DNA of 64,000 nt from Bacillus sp. NTK071 (lineage in GTDB: Bacteria; Bacillota; Bacilli; Bacillales; Guptibacillaceae), in NCBI RefSeq assembly GCF_017303315.1, contig NZ_JAFKOI010000002.1, positions 217,396 through 281,395 on the forward strand, read 5' to 3'. Both the position numbers and the translations under genes were made by a program. Positions within the stretch are counted from its first letter, which is position 1, and every line of letters begins with the position of its first letter. Below the pieces are notes generated by a model that was given only the letters and a program-made list of their open reading frames with translations, made no database searches and was not told where the DNA came from. This document shows, piece after piece, positions 17,917 through 27,437 of this stretch.

Positions 17917-19038
17917 TTATGAATTTGCAACTTCTTTAATGATGGATACAACGGCTTCAGATACTTTAACTAACTCTTTCACTGGCATCCGCTCATTCTT
18001 CGTGTGAATTTCTTCATACCCAACAGCAAGATTGACGGTAGGAATACCGTGCCCAGCGATGACGTTTGCATCGCTGCCTCCTCCACTTGTAAGAAGTTCA
18101 GGAGGACGTCCGATTTTCTCCATGGCTTTCTTCGCTACTTCAACGACATAGTCTCCGTCACTGAATTTAAAGCCCGGGTACATCACTTGAATATCCAGAT
18201 CGACGGATCCACCCATCTCTGTAGCTGTTGTTTCAAAAGCTTTCTTCATTTTCTCTACTTGAGCTTCCATTTTCTCTGGTACAAGTGAGCGTGCTTCAGC
18301 AAGAACTTCAACGTAATCACATACGATGTTGGTTTGAGAACCACCTTCAAAACGTCCAATATTAGCAGTTGTTTCGCCATCTAGGCGACCAAGCGGCATC
18401 TTGGCAATCGATTTAGCAGCCATTGTAATGGCAGAAACGCCTTTTTCAGGTGCAACACCTGCATGAGCAGTTTTACCATAAATGGTTGCTTTAATTTTGG
18501 CTTGAGTTGGAGCAGCTGTAATGATTTTGCCCACTTCGCCATCACTATCAAGGGCATAACCGAACTTAGCAATAAGCTTCTCTGGGTTAAGCACCTTCGC
18601 GCCTTGCAATCCTGATTCTTCACCGACCGTGATAATAAACTGAATCGTACCATGCTCAATGTTCTGTTCTTTTAAAACACGAATTGCTTCAAACATTGCT
18701 GCAAGCCCAGTTTTATCATCTGCACCAAGAATCGTTGTGCCATCCGTTACAACATATCCATCTTTAATAGATGGTTTTACACCATTACCTGGCACTACTG
18801 TATCCATATGAGACGTGAAGTAAATCGGATCCGCATGTTCAACAGTGCCTTTTAGTGTACAAATTAAATTACCAGCTTCGTGTTCTGTTCTACTAGCCGC
18901 ATCGTCTTCTTCTACTTCAACACCAAGTGCTGTGAATTTCTCTTTTAGAATTCCTGCTATTTTCTTTTCATGTTTTGTTTCAGAATCAATTTGGACGAGT
19001 TCCAAAAACTCATCAACAAGTCTTTGTTCATTAATCAT
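17917..19038 (-). CDS. M20/M28-type peptidase, tripeptidase T-like (YqjE)
   Basis: 373 residues. Metal ligands lie in SHMDTVVPG, GADDKTG and GEESG, and SGGGSDANV is near the C terminus, as in PepT-like di-zinc aminopeptidases. B. subtilis YqjE has the same size and also follows mmdA, so the pairing is conserved. The function is likely cytosolic peptide or acyl-amino-acid hydrolysis; a link to propionyl-CoA metabolism is not explained. AGGAGG lies 8 nt before ATG. Last gene of the operon. Confidence 0.88.
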   Translation of the reverse strand: MINEQRLVDEFLELVQIDSETKHEKKIAGILKEKFTALGVEVEEDDAASRTEHEAGNLICTLKGTVEHADPIYFTSHMDTVVPGNGVKPSIKDGYVVTDGTTILGADDKTGLAAMFEAIRVLKEQNIEHGTIQFIITVGEESGLQGAKVLNPEKLIAKFGYALDSDGEVGKIITAAPTQAKIKATIYGKTAHAGVAPEKGVSAITMAAKSIAKMPLGRLDGETTANIGRFEGGSQTNIVCDYVEVLAEARSLVPEKMEAQVEKMKKAFETTATEMGGSVDLDIQVMYPGFKFSDGDYVVEVAKKAMEKIGRPPELLTSGGGSDANVIAGHGIPTVNLAVGYEEIHTKNERMPVKELVKVSEAVVSIIKEVANS

Positions 19039-19063
19039 GGCGCTTTGCCTCCTAGAATTCTGT

Positions 19064-20611
19064 TTAAAGTGGTATATTGCCGTGCTTCTTTTTCGGGCGC
19101 TCTTCCTTTTTGTTTCTCATTAATTCGAGAGCTTCAATCAATTTAATTCTCGTTTCACGAGGATCGATGACATCATCAACCATGCCACGTGAAGCTGCTA
19201 TGTAAGGGTTAGCGAATTTCTCACGATACTCCTCAATTTTGTCGGCACGCGTTTGTTCAGGATTATCACTTTCGTTAATTTCTCTAGCAAAAATAACGTT
19301 TGCTGCTCCTTCAGGACCCATAACGGCTATTTCAGCATTTGGCCATGCATAAACAAGATCCGCTCCAATTGATTTGGAGTTTAATGCAACGTAAGCCCCA
19401 CCATAAGCTTTCCTTAGTATAACCGTTATCTTTGGAACTGTTGCTTCTGAATAGGAATATAGAATTTTCGCTCCATGACGGATAATTCCTCCGTGCTCCT
19501 GCTTAATACCTGGGAAGAAACCTGTAACGTCCTCAAATGTAATGAGAGGAATATTAAATGAATCACAGAAGCGAATAAATCGAGAAAGCTTGTCGGATGA
19601 GTCAATGTCAAGTCCACCCGCCATCACTTTTGGCTGGTTGCAGATCATGCCAACTGTTTCTCCTTTAATTCTGGCAAAACCAATGACAATATTCTTCGCG
19701 AAATGCTCTTGTACTTCAAGAAATGAATCGCTATCAACGACGGATTCAATTACATTCCTAACGTCATACGGTCTTGTAGAGTCAAATGGAACAATATCAG
19801 CTAGATCTGGACAGAAATCATCGCGCTCAGATGTTTCTTTAATTGGGCTTTTCTCTTCGTTATTAAGAGGTAGATAGTTCACAAGATCACGAACACTTGC
19901 GAGTACTTCTTCTTCCGTTTTGCCTGTAAAGTGGGCATTTCCACTCTTCGATCGGTGTACTTTCGCTCCGCCAAGATCTTCTGCAGAAATTTTCTCCCGT
20001 GTTACAGTTTCAATTACTTTTGGTCCGGTAATAAACATCTGGCTTGTGTCCTCTACCATAAAAACGAAATCAGTAATGGCAGGTGAATAAACGGCGCCAC
20101 CAGCACAAGGTCCCATAATGACAGAAATTTGTGGGATGACTCCAGAATAGATCGAATTACGATAGAAGATGTGACCATACCCGTCCAATGATAACACACC
20201 TTCTTGAATTCTAGCACCTCCTGAGTCGTTCAAACCAATGATCGGTGCCCCATTCCGTGCAGCAAGGTCCATTACATTTGCGATCTTCTTAGCATGCATT
20301 TCTCCAAGTGCGCCACCAAAAACCGTGAAGTCTTGCGCAAATAGATAAATTGGTCTTCCATTTACCTTCCCGTACCCAGTCACAACCCCTTCACCTGGAG
20401 CACTTTTATCTTCCATTCCAAAATCCTGTGAGCGGTGCTCAATAAAGGATTTTAATTCAACGAATGAGCCTGGATCTACAAGTAAATCGATGCGCTCTCT
20501 TGCTGTTAATTTCCCTTTCTCGTGCTGTTTATTAATTCGGTCATCCCCACCACCAAGCTCTACCTCGCGACGTCGATCATACAATTCATTTATTTTATCG
20601 TACATGTCCAT
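19064..20611 (-). CDS. mmdA: Acyl-CoA (propionyl-CoA) carboxylase, carboxyltransferase subunit
   Basis: 515 residues, the normal length for PCC/MMD beta subunits, with two crotonase-fold halves. Oxyanion-hole glycines occur in GLNDSGGARIQEGV and MGPCAGGAVYSPA (N-terminal half) and in KAYGGAYVALNSK (C-terminal half). It transfers CO2 from biotin to propionyl-CoA to give (S)-methylmalonyl-CoA. No biotin carboxylase or carrier gene is in this operon, so partners must come from elsewhere, possibly the accBC pair 31 kb away. The start ATG overlaps the upstream stop (TAATG). Confidence 0.9.
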   Translation of the reverse strand: MDMYDKINELYDRRREVELGGGDDRINKQHEKGKLTARERIDLLVDPGSFVELKSFIEHRSQDFGMEDKSAPGEGVVTGYGKVNGRPIYLFAQDFTVFGGALGEMHAKKIANVMDLAARNGAPIIGLNDSGGARIQEGVLSLDGYGHIFYRNSIYSGVIPQISVIMGPCAGGAVYSPAITDFVFMVEDTSQMFITGPKVIETVTREKISAEDLGGAKVHRSKSGNAHFTGKTEEEVLASVRDLVNYLPLNNEEKSPIKETSERDDFCPDLADIVPFDSTRPYDVRNVIESVVDSDSFLEVQEHFAKNIVIGFARIKGETVGMICNQPKVMAGGLDIDSSDKLSRFIRFCDSFNIPLITFEDVTGFFPGIKQEHGGIIRHGAKILYSYSEATVPKITVILRKAYGGAYVALNSKSIGADLVYAWPNAEIAVMGPEGAANVIFAREINESDNPEQTRADKIEEYREKFANPYIAASRGMVDDVIDPRETRIKLIEALELMRNKKEERPKKKHGNIPL

Positions 20612-21447
20612 TACTCTTCCTCCTTCGTATCCTTTTCACAAAGCTCGTAAAGTACTCCTCCTGCTGACTTAGGATGCAAAAAAGCAATATTAGCTCCGCC
20701 TGCCCCTTTTACAGGTGTATTATTGATCAGCCTCACTCCATTTGCCGATAGTTCTCGCAACCTCTCGTCAATACGATCATCTGCAAGAGCTATATGGTGA
20801 ATTCCTTCTCCTCTTTTTTGAATAAAAGATGCAATCGGACTATCTTCACTCATCGGTTCTAAAAGTTCAATTCGCGAATCGCCGATTTTGATAAATGCCA
20901 CTTTTACTCCCTCAGTTGCTACCTCTTCAATTGCTTCAAGTTTAAGATGCAGTTGATTAACATAGAATGGCAGGGCTTCTTCAAGTGATGAAACTGCTAT
21001 GCCGATATGATCGATTTTTTTGGGAGGTTCTTTCTCCGTCTTTTGTATGCCGTCGCGTTCAAAAACAGCTTTTTCGATAAAAATTGCAGTATCCTTTGTA
21101 GGTGTACCTGGCGTGAACACCTTCTGAATTCCTTTCGATTCAAGAAAAGGAATGTCTTCCCATGGTATAACGCCACCTCCGACTACAATAATATCCCCTG
21201 CTTGCCTCTCTTCTAACAATGAAACGATTTCAGGGAATAATTCATTGTGCGCACCCGACAAACAAGAAAGACCAATAGCATCAACATCTTCCTGTATAGC
21301 TGCTGCTACGATTTGTTGTGGTGTTTGTCTTAATCCTGTATAAATCACTTCCATGCCATAATCACGTAAAGCCTGAGCCACTACGAGAGCTCCTCTGTCA
21401 TGCCCATCAAGTCCTGGCTTTGCAATCAATACACGAATTTTCTTCAT
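20611..21447 (-). CDS. Fusion: methylmalonyl-CoA mutase B12-binding domain + methylmalonyl-CoA epimerase
   Basis: 278 residues in one uninterrupted frame. Residues 1-130 are a cobalamin-binding domain with the base-off DxHxxG motif (LDGHDRG), then GLSCLSGAH and VVGGGVIPW. Residues 142-273 are a VOC-fold epimerase (KIDHIGIAVSSLEEALPFY; RIELLEPMSE; GEGIHHIAL; YELCEK). The first part is the small component that completes the mutase encoded just upstream; the second converts (S)- to (R)-methylmalonyl-CoA. These are usually two separate genes. The order mutase, B12/epimerase, carboxylase supports one pathway. Confidence 0.88.
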   Translation of the reverse strand: MKKIRVLIAKPGLDGHDRGALVVAQALRDYGMEVIYTGLRQTPQQIVAAAIQEDVDAIGLSCLSGAHNELFPEIVSLLEERQAGDIIVVGGGVIPWEDIPFLESKGIQKVFTPGTPTKDTAIFIEKAVFERDGIQKTEKEPPKKIDHIGIAVSSLEEALPFYVNQLHLKLEAIEEVATEGVKVAFIKIGDSRIELLEPMSEDSPIASFIQKRGEGIHHIALADDRIDERLRELSANGVRLINNTPVKGAGGANIAFLHPKSAGGVLYELCEKDTKEEE

Positions 21448-21468
21448 GTCTTTTCACTCCCTGTTTCG

Positions 21469-23127
21469 TTAGATTCCTGTATATTCACCAAACTCGTCCC
21501 TAAGAACACCGCATATTTCACCGACCGTGCAATAATCTCTCACACATTCAATAATAAGTGGCATCAGATTCTGATCTCCATTTGCTCCATTTCGCAATTC
21601 TTCCAACCGAGCGCTCACTCGGTTTTGATCTCTCGTTGATCGAAGCGCCTCTAATTTCTCAATTTGTTTGCGCTGTAGCTCAGGATCAATCCGGTGTAAT
21701 TCAGGTTTTGGTTCATCGTCAAGCGTGTATTTATTCATCCCAACTACAACTTCTTCGCCACTTTCAATTTTCTTTTGAGTCTCGTAAGCAGCCTGATGAA
21801 TTTCTCGCTGCATATAGCCTTGTTCTACCGCTGAAACTGCTCCGCCCATATCATCGATTTTTTGAATATAATCAAACACATAAGCTTCTAGCTGATCAGT
21901 AAGCTGTTCAATGTAATAAGAGCCGCCTAGTGGATCCACAGTGTCCGTTACGCCGCTCTCATTCGCAATAATTTGTTGCGTACGAAGGGCAATGCGAGCC
22001 GAATCTTCAGTTGGAAGTGCTAACGCCTCATCTTTTGCATTTGTATGCAAGCTCTGCGTTCCTCCAAATACAGCCGCAAGCGCCTGAAGCGTTACTCGAA
22101 TGATATTGTTATCAGGTTGTTGTGCTGTTAATGTGGATCCTGCCACTTGTGTATGGAAGCGAAGTTGTAAGCTTTTTGGCTTTTTAGCTCCATATCGTTC
22201 CTTCATTATTTTCGACCAGATTCTTCTCGCAGCCCTGAATTTGGCTACTTCCTCAAGAAACTGATTATGACCGTTAAAGAAAAATGCGAGTCGAGGTGCA
22301 AAGTCGTCTACTTTTAATCCAGTCGCAATCGCAGCATCCACATAAGCAATGCCATTAGCAATTGTAAATGCTAACTCTTGAGCTGCAGTGGATCCGGCTT
22401 CTCGTATGTGATAGCCTGAGATACTAATCGTATTCCACCGTGGAACACTCTCGGCACAATAAGCAAAAATATCAGTAATTAACCTCATCGAAGGCTTTGG
22501 CGGAAAGATGTATGTTCCTCTAGCGATATATTCTTTCAAAATATCATTTTGAATGGTTCCAGAAATTTCTTTTTGTGATACACCCTGCTTCTCTGCGACA
22601 ACAATATACATGGCAAGGAGAACAGAAGCTGGCGCATTAATTGTCATAGAAGTACTCACTTTATCCAGTGGGATATCTCGTAAAAGCGCTTCCATATCAT
22701 CGAGAGAATCAATTGCTACTCCAACCTTTCCTACTTCACCCTTTGCCATCATATCGTCAGAATCATATCCAATTTGAGTTGGAAGATCGAACGCAACGGA
22801 TAGCCCAGTTTGTCCTTGATCCAGTAAATATCGGAAGCGCCTATTCGTCTCTTCAGCGGATCCAAAACCAGCATATTGTCTCATAGTCCATGTTCTTCCA
22901 CGATACATAGTCGGTTGTATGCCACGTGTATAAGGATATTGGCCCGGTAGCCCTAGCTTATCCATGTACTTTTGATCTAGTGTTTCGGGGTGTCCAAGAC
23001 GGTCTATATCAATTCCAGAGCTTGTCTTAAATACATCCTTTTTCTCTGGGAATTTTTTAATTAGTTTTTCTGTTAAGGCTTTCCATTCTTCAAATTGCTT
23101 TTGAAAATCTTTCTGATCTGTCGCCAT
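21469..23127 (-). CDS. Methylmalonyl-CoA mutase, catalytic chain
   Basis: About 552 residues, the substrate-binding TIM barrel only, without the C-terminal B12 domain, which lies in the next gene. Family motifs include [60 protein letters not shown] and [10 protein letters not shown]. It isomerises (R)-methylmalonyl-CoA to succinyl-CoA using adenosylcobalamin. The RQYAGFG and TAQQP wording fits a true mutase; isobutyryl-CoA mutase is a possible alternative. ATG at 23133 is only 2 nt from GGGAGG, so the third codon is preferred. First gene of the operon. Confidence 0.88.
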   Translation of the reverse strand: MATDQKDFQKQFEEWKALTEKLIKKFPEKKDVFKTSSGIDIDRLGHPETLDQKYMDKLGLPGQYPYTRGIQPTMYRGRTWTMRQYAGFGSAEETNRRFRYLLDQGQTGLSVAFDLPTQIGYDSDDMMAKGEVGKVGVAIDSLDDMEALLRDIPLDKVSTSMTINAPASVLLAMYIVVAEKQGVSQKEISGTIQNDILKEYIARGTYIFPPKPSMRLITDIFAYCAESVPRWNTISISGYHIREAGSTAAQELAFTIANGIAYVDAAIATGLKVDDFAPRLAFFFNGHNQFLEEVAKFRAARRIWSKIMKERYGAKKPKSLQLRFHTQVAGSTLTAQQPDNNIIRVTLQALAAVFGGTQSLHTNAKDEALALPTEDSARIALRTQQIIANESGVTDTVDPLGGSYYIEQLTDQLEAYVFDYIQKIDDMGGAVSAVEQGYMQREIHQAAYETQKKIESGEEVVVGMNKYTLDDEPKPELHRIDPELQRKQIEKLEALRSTRDQNRVSARLEELRNGANGDQNLMPLIIECVRDYCTVGEICGVLRDEFGEYTGI

Positions 23128-23207
23128 CTCCATTCCTCCCTGGTTGTCTTGCTATAGTAGAATACTTTCGAATATCAGATGTCTAACTTATATACTATTC
23201 TGTTTTA

Positions 23208-23221
23208 AGAAAGCGTTTTCC
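23208..23221. promoter_or_regulatory. Possible cre (CcpA) site upstream of the mutase operon
   Basis: AGAAAGCGTTTTCC matches the cre consensus TGWAANCGNTNWCA at 12 of 14 positions and lies about 80 bp before the mutase start, suggesting carbon catabolite control. Single-site evidence only. Confidence 0.4.
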
Positions 23222-23284
23222 TGCTGATTTGAACAAATTGTAGCAAAGAAGTCGCTGAGGTTAAAGAATATTAACAAGATCATC

Positions 23285-23313
23285 TTGTCCCTGTTTACAA
23301 ATACATGTAGAAT
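23285..23313 (+). promoter_or_regulatory. SigA promoter of prli42
   Basis: TTGTCC, 17-nt spacer, TAGAAT, ending 34 nt before the small gene start. Confidence 0.55.
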
Positions 23314-23347
23314 AACGTTAGAATGTTCAGATTGGGGAGGGACTCAC

Positions 23348-23440
23348 ATGCCTCGTAAAACGACAAAGATTGTTGTATATATTATGATTATTTCAATGCT
23401 ACTTAGCTTGTTTGCCGGAGCAACCGCCATGTTGTTTTAG
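23348..23440 (+). CDS. prli42: Stressosome-associated membrane miniprotein Prli42
   Basis: A 30-residue gene, below usual size cutoffs. A basic head (MPRKTTK) is followed by one hydrophobic helix (IVVYIMIISMLLSLFAG) and a short hydrophobic tail, matching the Prli42 family of Listeria and Bacillus. Prli42 anchors the stressosome (RsbR) to the membrane and transmits stress towards SigB. Supported by GGGGAGGG before ATG, a promoter upstream and a strong terminator downstream. Divergent from the mutase operon. Confidence 0.8.
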   Translation: MPRKTTKIVVYIMIISMLLSLFAGATAMLF

Positions 23441-23472
23441 GCTTATGACCAATTACCTTATTCGTTTTTCAC

Positions 23473-23518
23473 TATACAAAAGAGGAGGCTGTCAGTTGAC
23501 AGCCTCCTCTTTTGTATA
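23473..23518. terminator. Bidirectional terminator between prli42 and ldt
   Basis: Near-perfect 21-bp stem (TACAAAAGAGGAGGCTGTCA and its complement) flanked by A/T runs on both sides. Confidence 0.9.
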
Positions 23519-23520
23519 GC

Positions 23521-24039
23521 TTAGTTATTTTTTTGCGACAGTGCTCCGGCTTTCACACCAATATGCTCCATGGAATCTGAACTTGATGTAATTAAAATAC
23601 GTGTTCCAATTGGTACCTCGTTAAATAAATCTTCAATTTCATTATTTTGAAGTCTCACACATCCGGCAGTTGTATACTGTCCAATTGAATCAGGTCGATT
23701 TGTACCATGTAATCCATAAATACGCCCATCTGTGTTTTTCGCATCAAAACCAATCCACCGCGTACCAAGCGGATTTTCTTTCGTACCCCCAGCGATGTTT
23801 TTCTTCCTGTAATAAGGGTTTTCAGCTTTTACTATGATCATAAATGTACCTTCAGGAGTTAGTTCCATACTACGGCCAGTTGCAACGGTTCGAACCTTTT
23901 TAATTTCATCTTCATTTATAAAGGCGAGTTCATTCGATTGTTTATTCACAATAATAAAAGGATCGCCAGGCTGCGGTTGATCTCCAAAAGGAAACAAAAT
24001 GGATGCCGATAAGCATAAAGACAAGAATAGTTGAATCAT
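23521..24039 (-). CDS. Secreted L,D-transpeptidase (YkuD domain)
   Basis: 172 residues. An uncleaved anchor or signal peptide (1-17, LFLSLCLSASILFPF) leads into a YkuD catalytic domain with GTRWIGFD, YGLHGTN and the active-site signature TTAGCVRLQNNE (catalytic Cys, with His in LHGT). It makes or exchanges L,D peptide bonds in peptidoglycan outside the membrane. It lacks a LysM domain, unlike B. subtilis YkuD, and resembles YqjB/YciB-type enzymes. Monocistronic. Confidence 0.88.
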   Translation of the reverse strand: MIQLFLSLCLSASILFPFGDQPQPGDPFIIVNKQSNELAFINEDEIKKVRTVATGRSMELTPEGTFMIIVKAENPYYRKKNIAGGTKENPLGTRWIGFDAKNTDGRIYGLHGTNRPDSIGQYTTAGCVRLQNNEIEDLFNEVPIGTRILITSSSDSMEHIGVKAGALSQKNN

Positions 24040-24091
24040 ACTTGTTTGAACCCCTTTTACTAACTAGCATGCGTTCATTCTCATCATTCAT

Positions 24092-25057
24092 TCAGCTTTT
24101 AGAAAAGGCACCTGGTTTAAAATATCGCTTGAGTAATAAATATTGTTCAATTTCATTTAGAAAATAAAGCAGTGCAGAACGTGTTTCGAATTCATCACGA
24201 TCAACAGGGAGCGGTGAATTTCTAAATTCTTCACGCATTTCTTCTAATTCGTGAAGAAACACATTCGCTGTATTTTGAGGCTTCACTGAATGGCTTAGCT
24301 TTTCCATAAACTCAGCCATTTTCTTACCGTGAATATACGTTTGATCGAGAGAAGAAATGATTGGAAGAACTCGTTCAAGAATAGCAAATTGTTTCTCCCT
24401 CATTTTAAAATAGACGTAGTACTTATCATCATCACGAAGCATATGATTTTCAATATCTTTCAAAGCAAGATTCTTTGCATTTTGAAGTAAGTCTCCAACA
24501 TCAATGATTTCTTTCCCATCCCAGTGACTTTCCCCTTCTCTAAGATACACAGCGTATTCCTCTAGTATAATAGAAAATTTCTCTTCTATTTGCTTCCTAA
24601 TGTGCAGCAAATCCTTCTCTAGACTTGGCATATAAAGATTAAATATAAGGGCTACACCTATCCCAATGACGATAATAGCCACTTCATTCCAAACAATTTC
24701 CCAGCTCACTGTATTGAAATTATAAATGTGCAAAATGATAACAGAACTTGTGATAACGCCTTCTGTCGCTTTAATTGCTACGACTGCCGGTATAAATAAG
24801 AGTAACAATAACGAGATGCTAAATGGCGTATAGCCAATCCCTTCAAAGAATACTGCACTAAATACTATACCTAATAGACAAGCTAGAAACCTTTCCCAAG
24901 AACTACGAAATGAACGTTTGGTAGTCGGCTTAATGCAGAGGATGGTTAAGATCCCTGCAGATACATAATTATCTAGCGAAAGCAATTGTGCAATCGTAAT
25001 CGCTACTCCCGTTCCTACTGCTGTTTTTAGCGTTCGATAACCAATTTTCACTTTCAA
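24092..25057 (-). CDS. Aromatic acid exporter family membrane protein (YqjA/DUF939)
   Basis: 321 residues. Four to five membrane helices occupy roughly 10-145 and a soluble helical domain fills the rest, the layout of the ArAE/FUSC half-size family. The segment KPTTKRSFRSSWERFLAC is typical. The substrate is unknown; the family name comes from AaeB-like exporters. Start is TTG (GAAGGAAG 8 nt upstream). It occupies the same locus as B. subtilis yqjA. Confidence 0.8.
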   Translation of the reverse strand: MKVKIGYRTLKTAVGTGVAITIAQLLSLDNYVSAGILTILCIKPTTKRSFRSSWERFLACLLGIVFSAVFFEGIGYTPFSISLLLLLFIPAVVAIKATEGVITSSVIILHIYNFNTVSWEIVWNEVAIIVIGIGVALIFNLYMPSLEKDLLHIRKQIEEKFSIILEEYAVYLREGESHWDGKEIIDVGDLLQNAKNLALKDIENHMLRDDDKYYVYFKMREKQFAILERVLPIISSLDQTYIHGKKMAEFMEKLSHSVKPQNTANVFLHELEEMREEFRNSPLPVDRDEFETRSALLYFLNEIEQYLLLKRYFKPGAFSKS

Positions 25058-25184
25058 TTACAATACTTCCTTCCACATGTAGTTACTCCATTAATATCCT
25101 TCAACTTACAGAGTCTAAACCATTTTCCACAAGTTGAACAGCATCTTTTTAATAAAAAACGTTTTCAAGGGAAAATAGTCCCAT

Positions 25185-25213
25185 AAAAAAAAAGCGACCG
25201 TTGAGGTTCGCTT
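25185..25213 (-). terminator. Terminator of the art operon
   Basis: Minus strand AGCGAACC-TCAAC-GGTCGCT followed by eight or more T's. Confidence 0.88.
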
Positions 25214-25936
25214 TTATAATACTTTTTCAAGAAAGGCTTTGGCTCGTTCCGTTTTTGGCTGACTAAAAAATTCAGAAGGTGAGTTTTCTTCAACAAGCTT
25301 TCCTTCATCTAGGAAAACAACCCGATCAGCCGCCTCTCTTGCAAACGCCATTTCATGAGTAACAATAACCATTGTCATCCCTGTTTCACCAAGTAGCTTC
25401 ATCACATCGAGTACTTCTTTAACCATCTCAGGATCAAGTGCGGATGTTGGCTCATCAAAGAGCATGTATTCAGGCTCCATTGCAAGTGCTCTAGCGATAG
25501 CAACACGTTGTTTCTGCCCACCAGACAATCGCTTAGGATATTCCTTTGCTTTCATTGAAAGACCAACCTGATTTAAAAGCTCATGAGCCTTCAGTTCAGC
25601 CTCTTTCCTACTTATCCCCTTCACTTTCATTGGAGCGTATATTAAATTCTCTAACACTGTTTTGTGTGGGAAGAGATGAAAGTGTTGAAAAACCATTCCA
25701 ATCCTCTGCCGTAGTTCCATCACATTCGTACCAGAATCGTTTAATTTATGATCGTCTATCCAAATCGTTCCAGATGTCACCTCTTCTAACTGATTCATAC
25801 AGCGAAGCAGCGTGGATTTACCTGAACCAGACGGCCCAACTATTGCTACAACTTCACCTTTATTGATTTCAGTGGATATACCACTCAAAACTTCATTCTT
25901 ACCGAATTTCTTCTGAAGATTTTCTACCTTAATCAC
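25214..25936 (-). CDS. artR: Arginine ABC transporter ATPase
   Basis: 240 residues of the polar-amino-acid ATPase type. Walker [10 protein letters not shown] (34-42), Q-loop [10 protein letters not shown], signature [15 protein letters not shown] and Walker [11 protein letters not shown] are all intact. It powers the permease encoded upstream. Start is GTG, overlapping the end of artQ by 8 nt, so the two are translationally coupled. Assignment to arginine rests on synteny with B. subtilis yqiXYZ and the ARG-box-like sites before artP. Confidence 0.88.
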   Translation of the reverse strand: MIKVENLQKKFGKNEVLSGISTEINKGEVVAIVGPSGSGKSTLLRCMNQLEEVTSGTIWIDDHKLNDSGTNVMELRQRIGMVFQHFHLFPHKTVLENLIYAPMKVKGISRKEAELKAHELLNQVGLSMKAKEYPKRLSGGQKQRVAIARALAMEPEYMLFDEPTSALDPEMVKEVLDVMKLLGETGMTMVIVTHEMAFAREAADRVVFLDEGKLVEENSPSEFFSQPKTERAKAFLEKVL

Positions 25937-26588
25937 TTCGGCTCATTCTCCTTTCTACCATCTTGCCAATGAGTGTTAGAACCATAACGAGTAAGTAGTA
26001 AATAACTCCAGCGATAAGTAAAGGCTCGAAGTATTTAAATTTCTCAGCAGCAACTATTTGGCTACGTCTCATAATATCAAAAACACCAATAACAGAAACG
26101 ATCGCTGATTCTTTTGTTAGTGTAATAAATTCATTCATCAATGCAGGTAGAATATTTTTCATTGCTTGCGGTAAAATGATGTCTTTCATCATCGGACGAT
26201 AAGGAATTCCGAGTGCGGCTGCCGCTTCATTCTGACCATTATCAACAGCTCTAATTCCAGCTCGTATAATTTCTGATATATATGCTGCGGAATTCAACCC
26301 AAATGATAGCACTCCTGCTTCAAACGCACTAATATCATAGCCCGTTAACTGCGGAGTCGCATGATAGAATAATAAGAGTTGTAAGATGAGTGGTGTTCCA
26401 CGAAAGATAGATGTATAACCATCCGCAATCCACCTCAGGATCTTAACTCTACCGATTTTAAATAGCGCGAGTATCGTTCCAAGAACGAACCCGAGTATTG
26501 CCGATACACTTACAAATTTTAACGTGACCAATATTCCTTGTAGAATGTAGGGAATATTAGGCACGAATTGGGTGAAGTCCAAATTCAT
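25929..26588 (-). CDS. artQ: Arginine ABC transporter permease
   Basis: 219 residues with five membrane helices and the HisM/GlnP-type EAA loop [22 protein letters not shown], which docks the ATPase. Starts 30 nt after artP. Forms the membrane channel, probably as a homodimer. Confidence 0.88.
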   Translation of the reverse strand: MNLDFTQFVPNIPYILQGILVTLKFVSVSAILGFVLGTILALFKIGRVKILRWIADGYTSIFRGTPLILQLLLFYHATPQLTGYDISAFEAGVLSFGLNSAAYISEIIRAGIRAVDNGQNEAAAALGIPYRPMMKDIILPQAMKNILPALMNEFITLTKESAIVSVIGVFDIMRRSQIVAAEKFKYFEPLLIAGVIYYLLVMVLTLIGKMVERRMSRSD

Positions 26589-26617
26589 GCCTGTTCAACC
26601 TTTCTCTTCTTATAATG

Positions 26618-27418
26618 TTATTCTACGGTGTCTTGTCCAAACCATTTCTCGATAAGCTCGTCCATTTTGCCATTTTTCTTCATTTCTTTAATTACGTTGT
26701 TAAACTCTTCAGTAAGTTTACTGTCTTTAGGAAATGCTACGGCCGATCCCGCCTCTTCTGTATTCGGAAGGTTTTCTCCTGTTATATCATCGTTGCTCTT
26801 TAGATAGCCGTTAGCGACCGTATCCTCAATTATAATTGCGTCGTAGCGACCGGACTTAAGCTCCTGAATGAGTTCTGGAATGCGGTTAAGTGTAATAATC
26901 TCCATGCCTATTCCGCTATCTTTAATCTCATTTGCTTTATCTTCTTGTATAGACCCAAGCTGCACACCAACTTTTTTACCTTCTAGTTCTTCAGGAGATG
27001 TAATCTTGTTATCTGCTGAAGAAACAATCATGTGATTTGCAGTGTAATAAATTTCTGAGAAGTCTACGTTTTCTTTTCGTTCTTCTGTTGGAGTCATCCC
27101 TGCAAGAACAAAATCAACTCGTTCACTGCTTAGTGCTGTAATTAGTCCACTAAAGTCCATATCTTTAATTTCAACTTCATAACCAAGCTCATCAGCAATG
27201 TAGTTTGCAATGTCTACATCGAAACCAATGATGTCGTCACCTTTTGCAGAATCTATATATTCAAACGGCGGATAATCTGCTGACGTTCCCATCACAAGTT
27301 TTTCTTTCGATTCTTTTGTGCCCGCATTAGACTCTCCGTCCTCATTTGCAGAGCCGCAAGCCACAAGCGCTACTGATAACATCAATCCAACTAGTACAAC
27401 CAACCAATTTTTATTCAT
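26618..27418 (-). CDS. artP: Arginine-binding lipoprotein
   Basis: About 266 residues. A lipoprotein signal ends at the lipobox LVAC, followed by an acidic linker and a family-3 solute-binding domain (ADYPPFEYID; FDVDIANYIADELGY; DFVLAGMTPTEER). It binds the amino acid at the outer membrane face and feeds ArtQ. GGGGGA is best spaced to the second of two adjacent ATGs. Specificity for arginine is inferred from synteny and putative AhrC sites; other basic or polar amino acids are possible. Confidence 0.88.
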   Translation of the reverse strand: MNKNWLVVLVGLMLSVALVACGSANEDGESNAGTKESKEKLVMGTSADYPPFEYIDSAKGDDIIGFDVDIANYIADELGYEVEIKDMDFSGLITALSSERVDFVLAGMTPTEERKENVDFSEIYYTANHMIVSSADNKITSPEELEGKKVGVQLGSIQEDKANEIKDSGIGMEIITLNRIPELIQELKSGRYDAIIIEDTVANGYLKSNDDITGENLPNTEEAGSAVAFPKDSKLTEEFNNVIKEMKKNGKMDELIEKWFGQDTVE

Positions 27419-27437
27419 CATAAATCCCCCTGTATAT

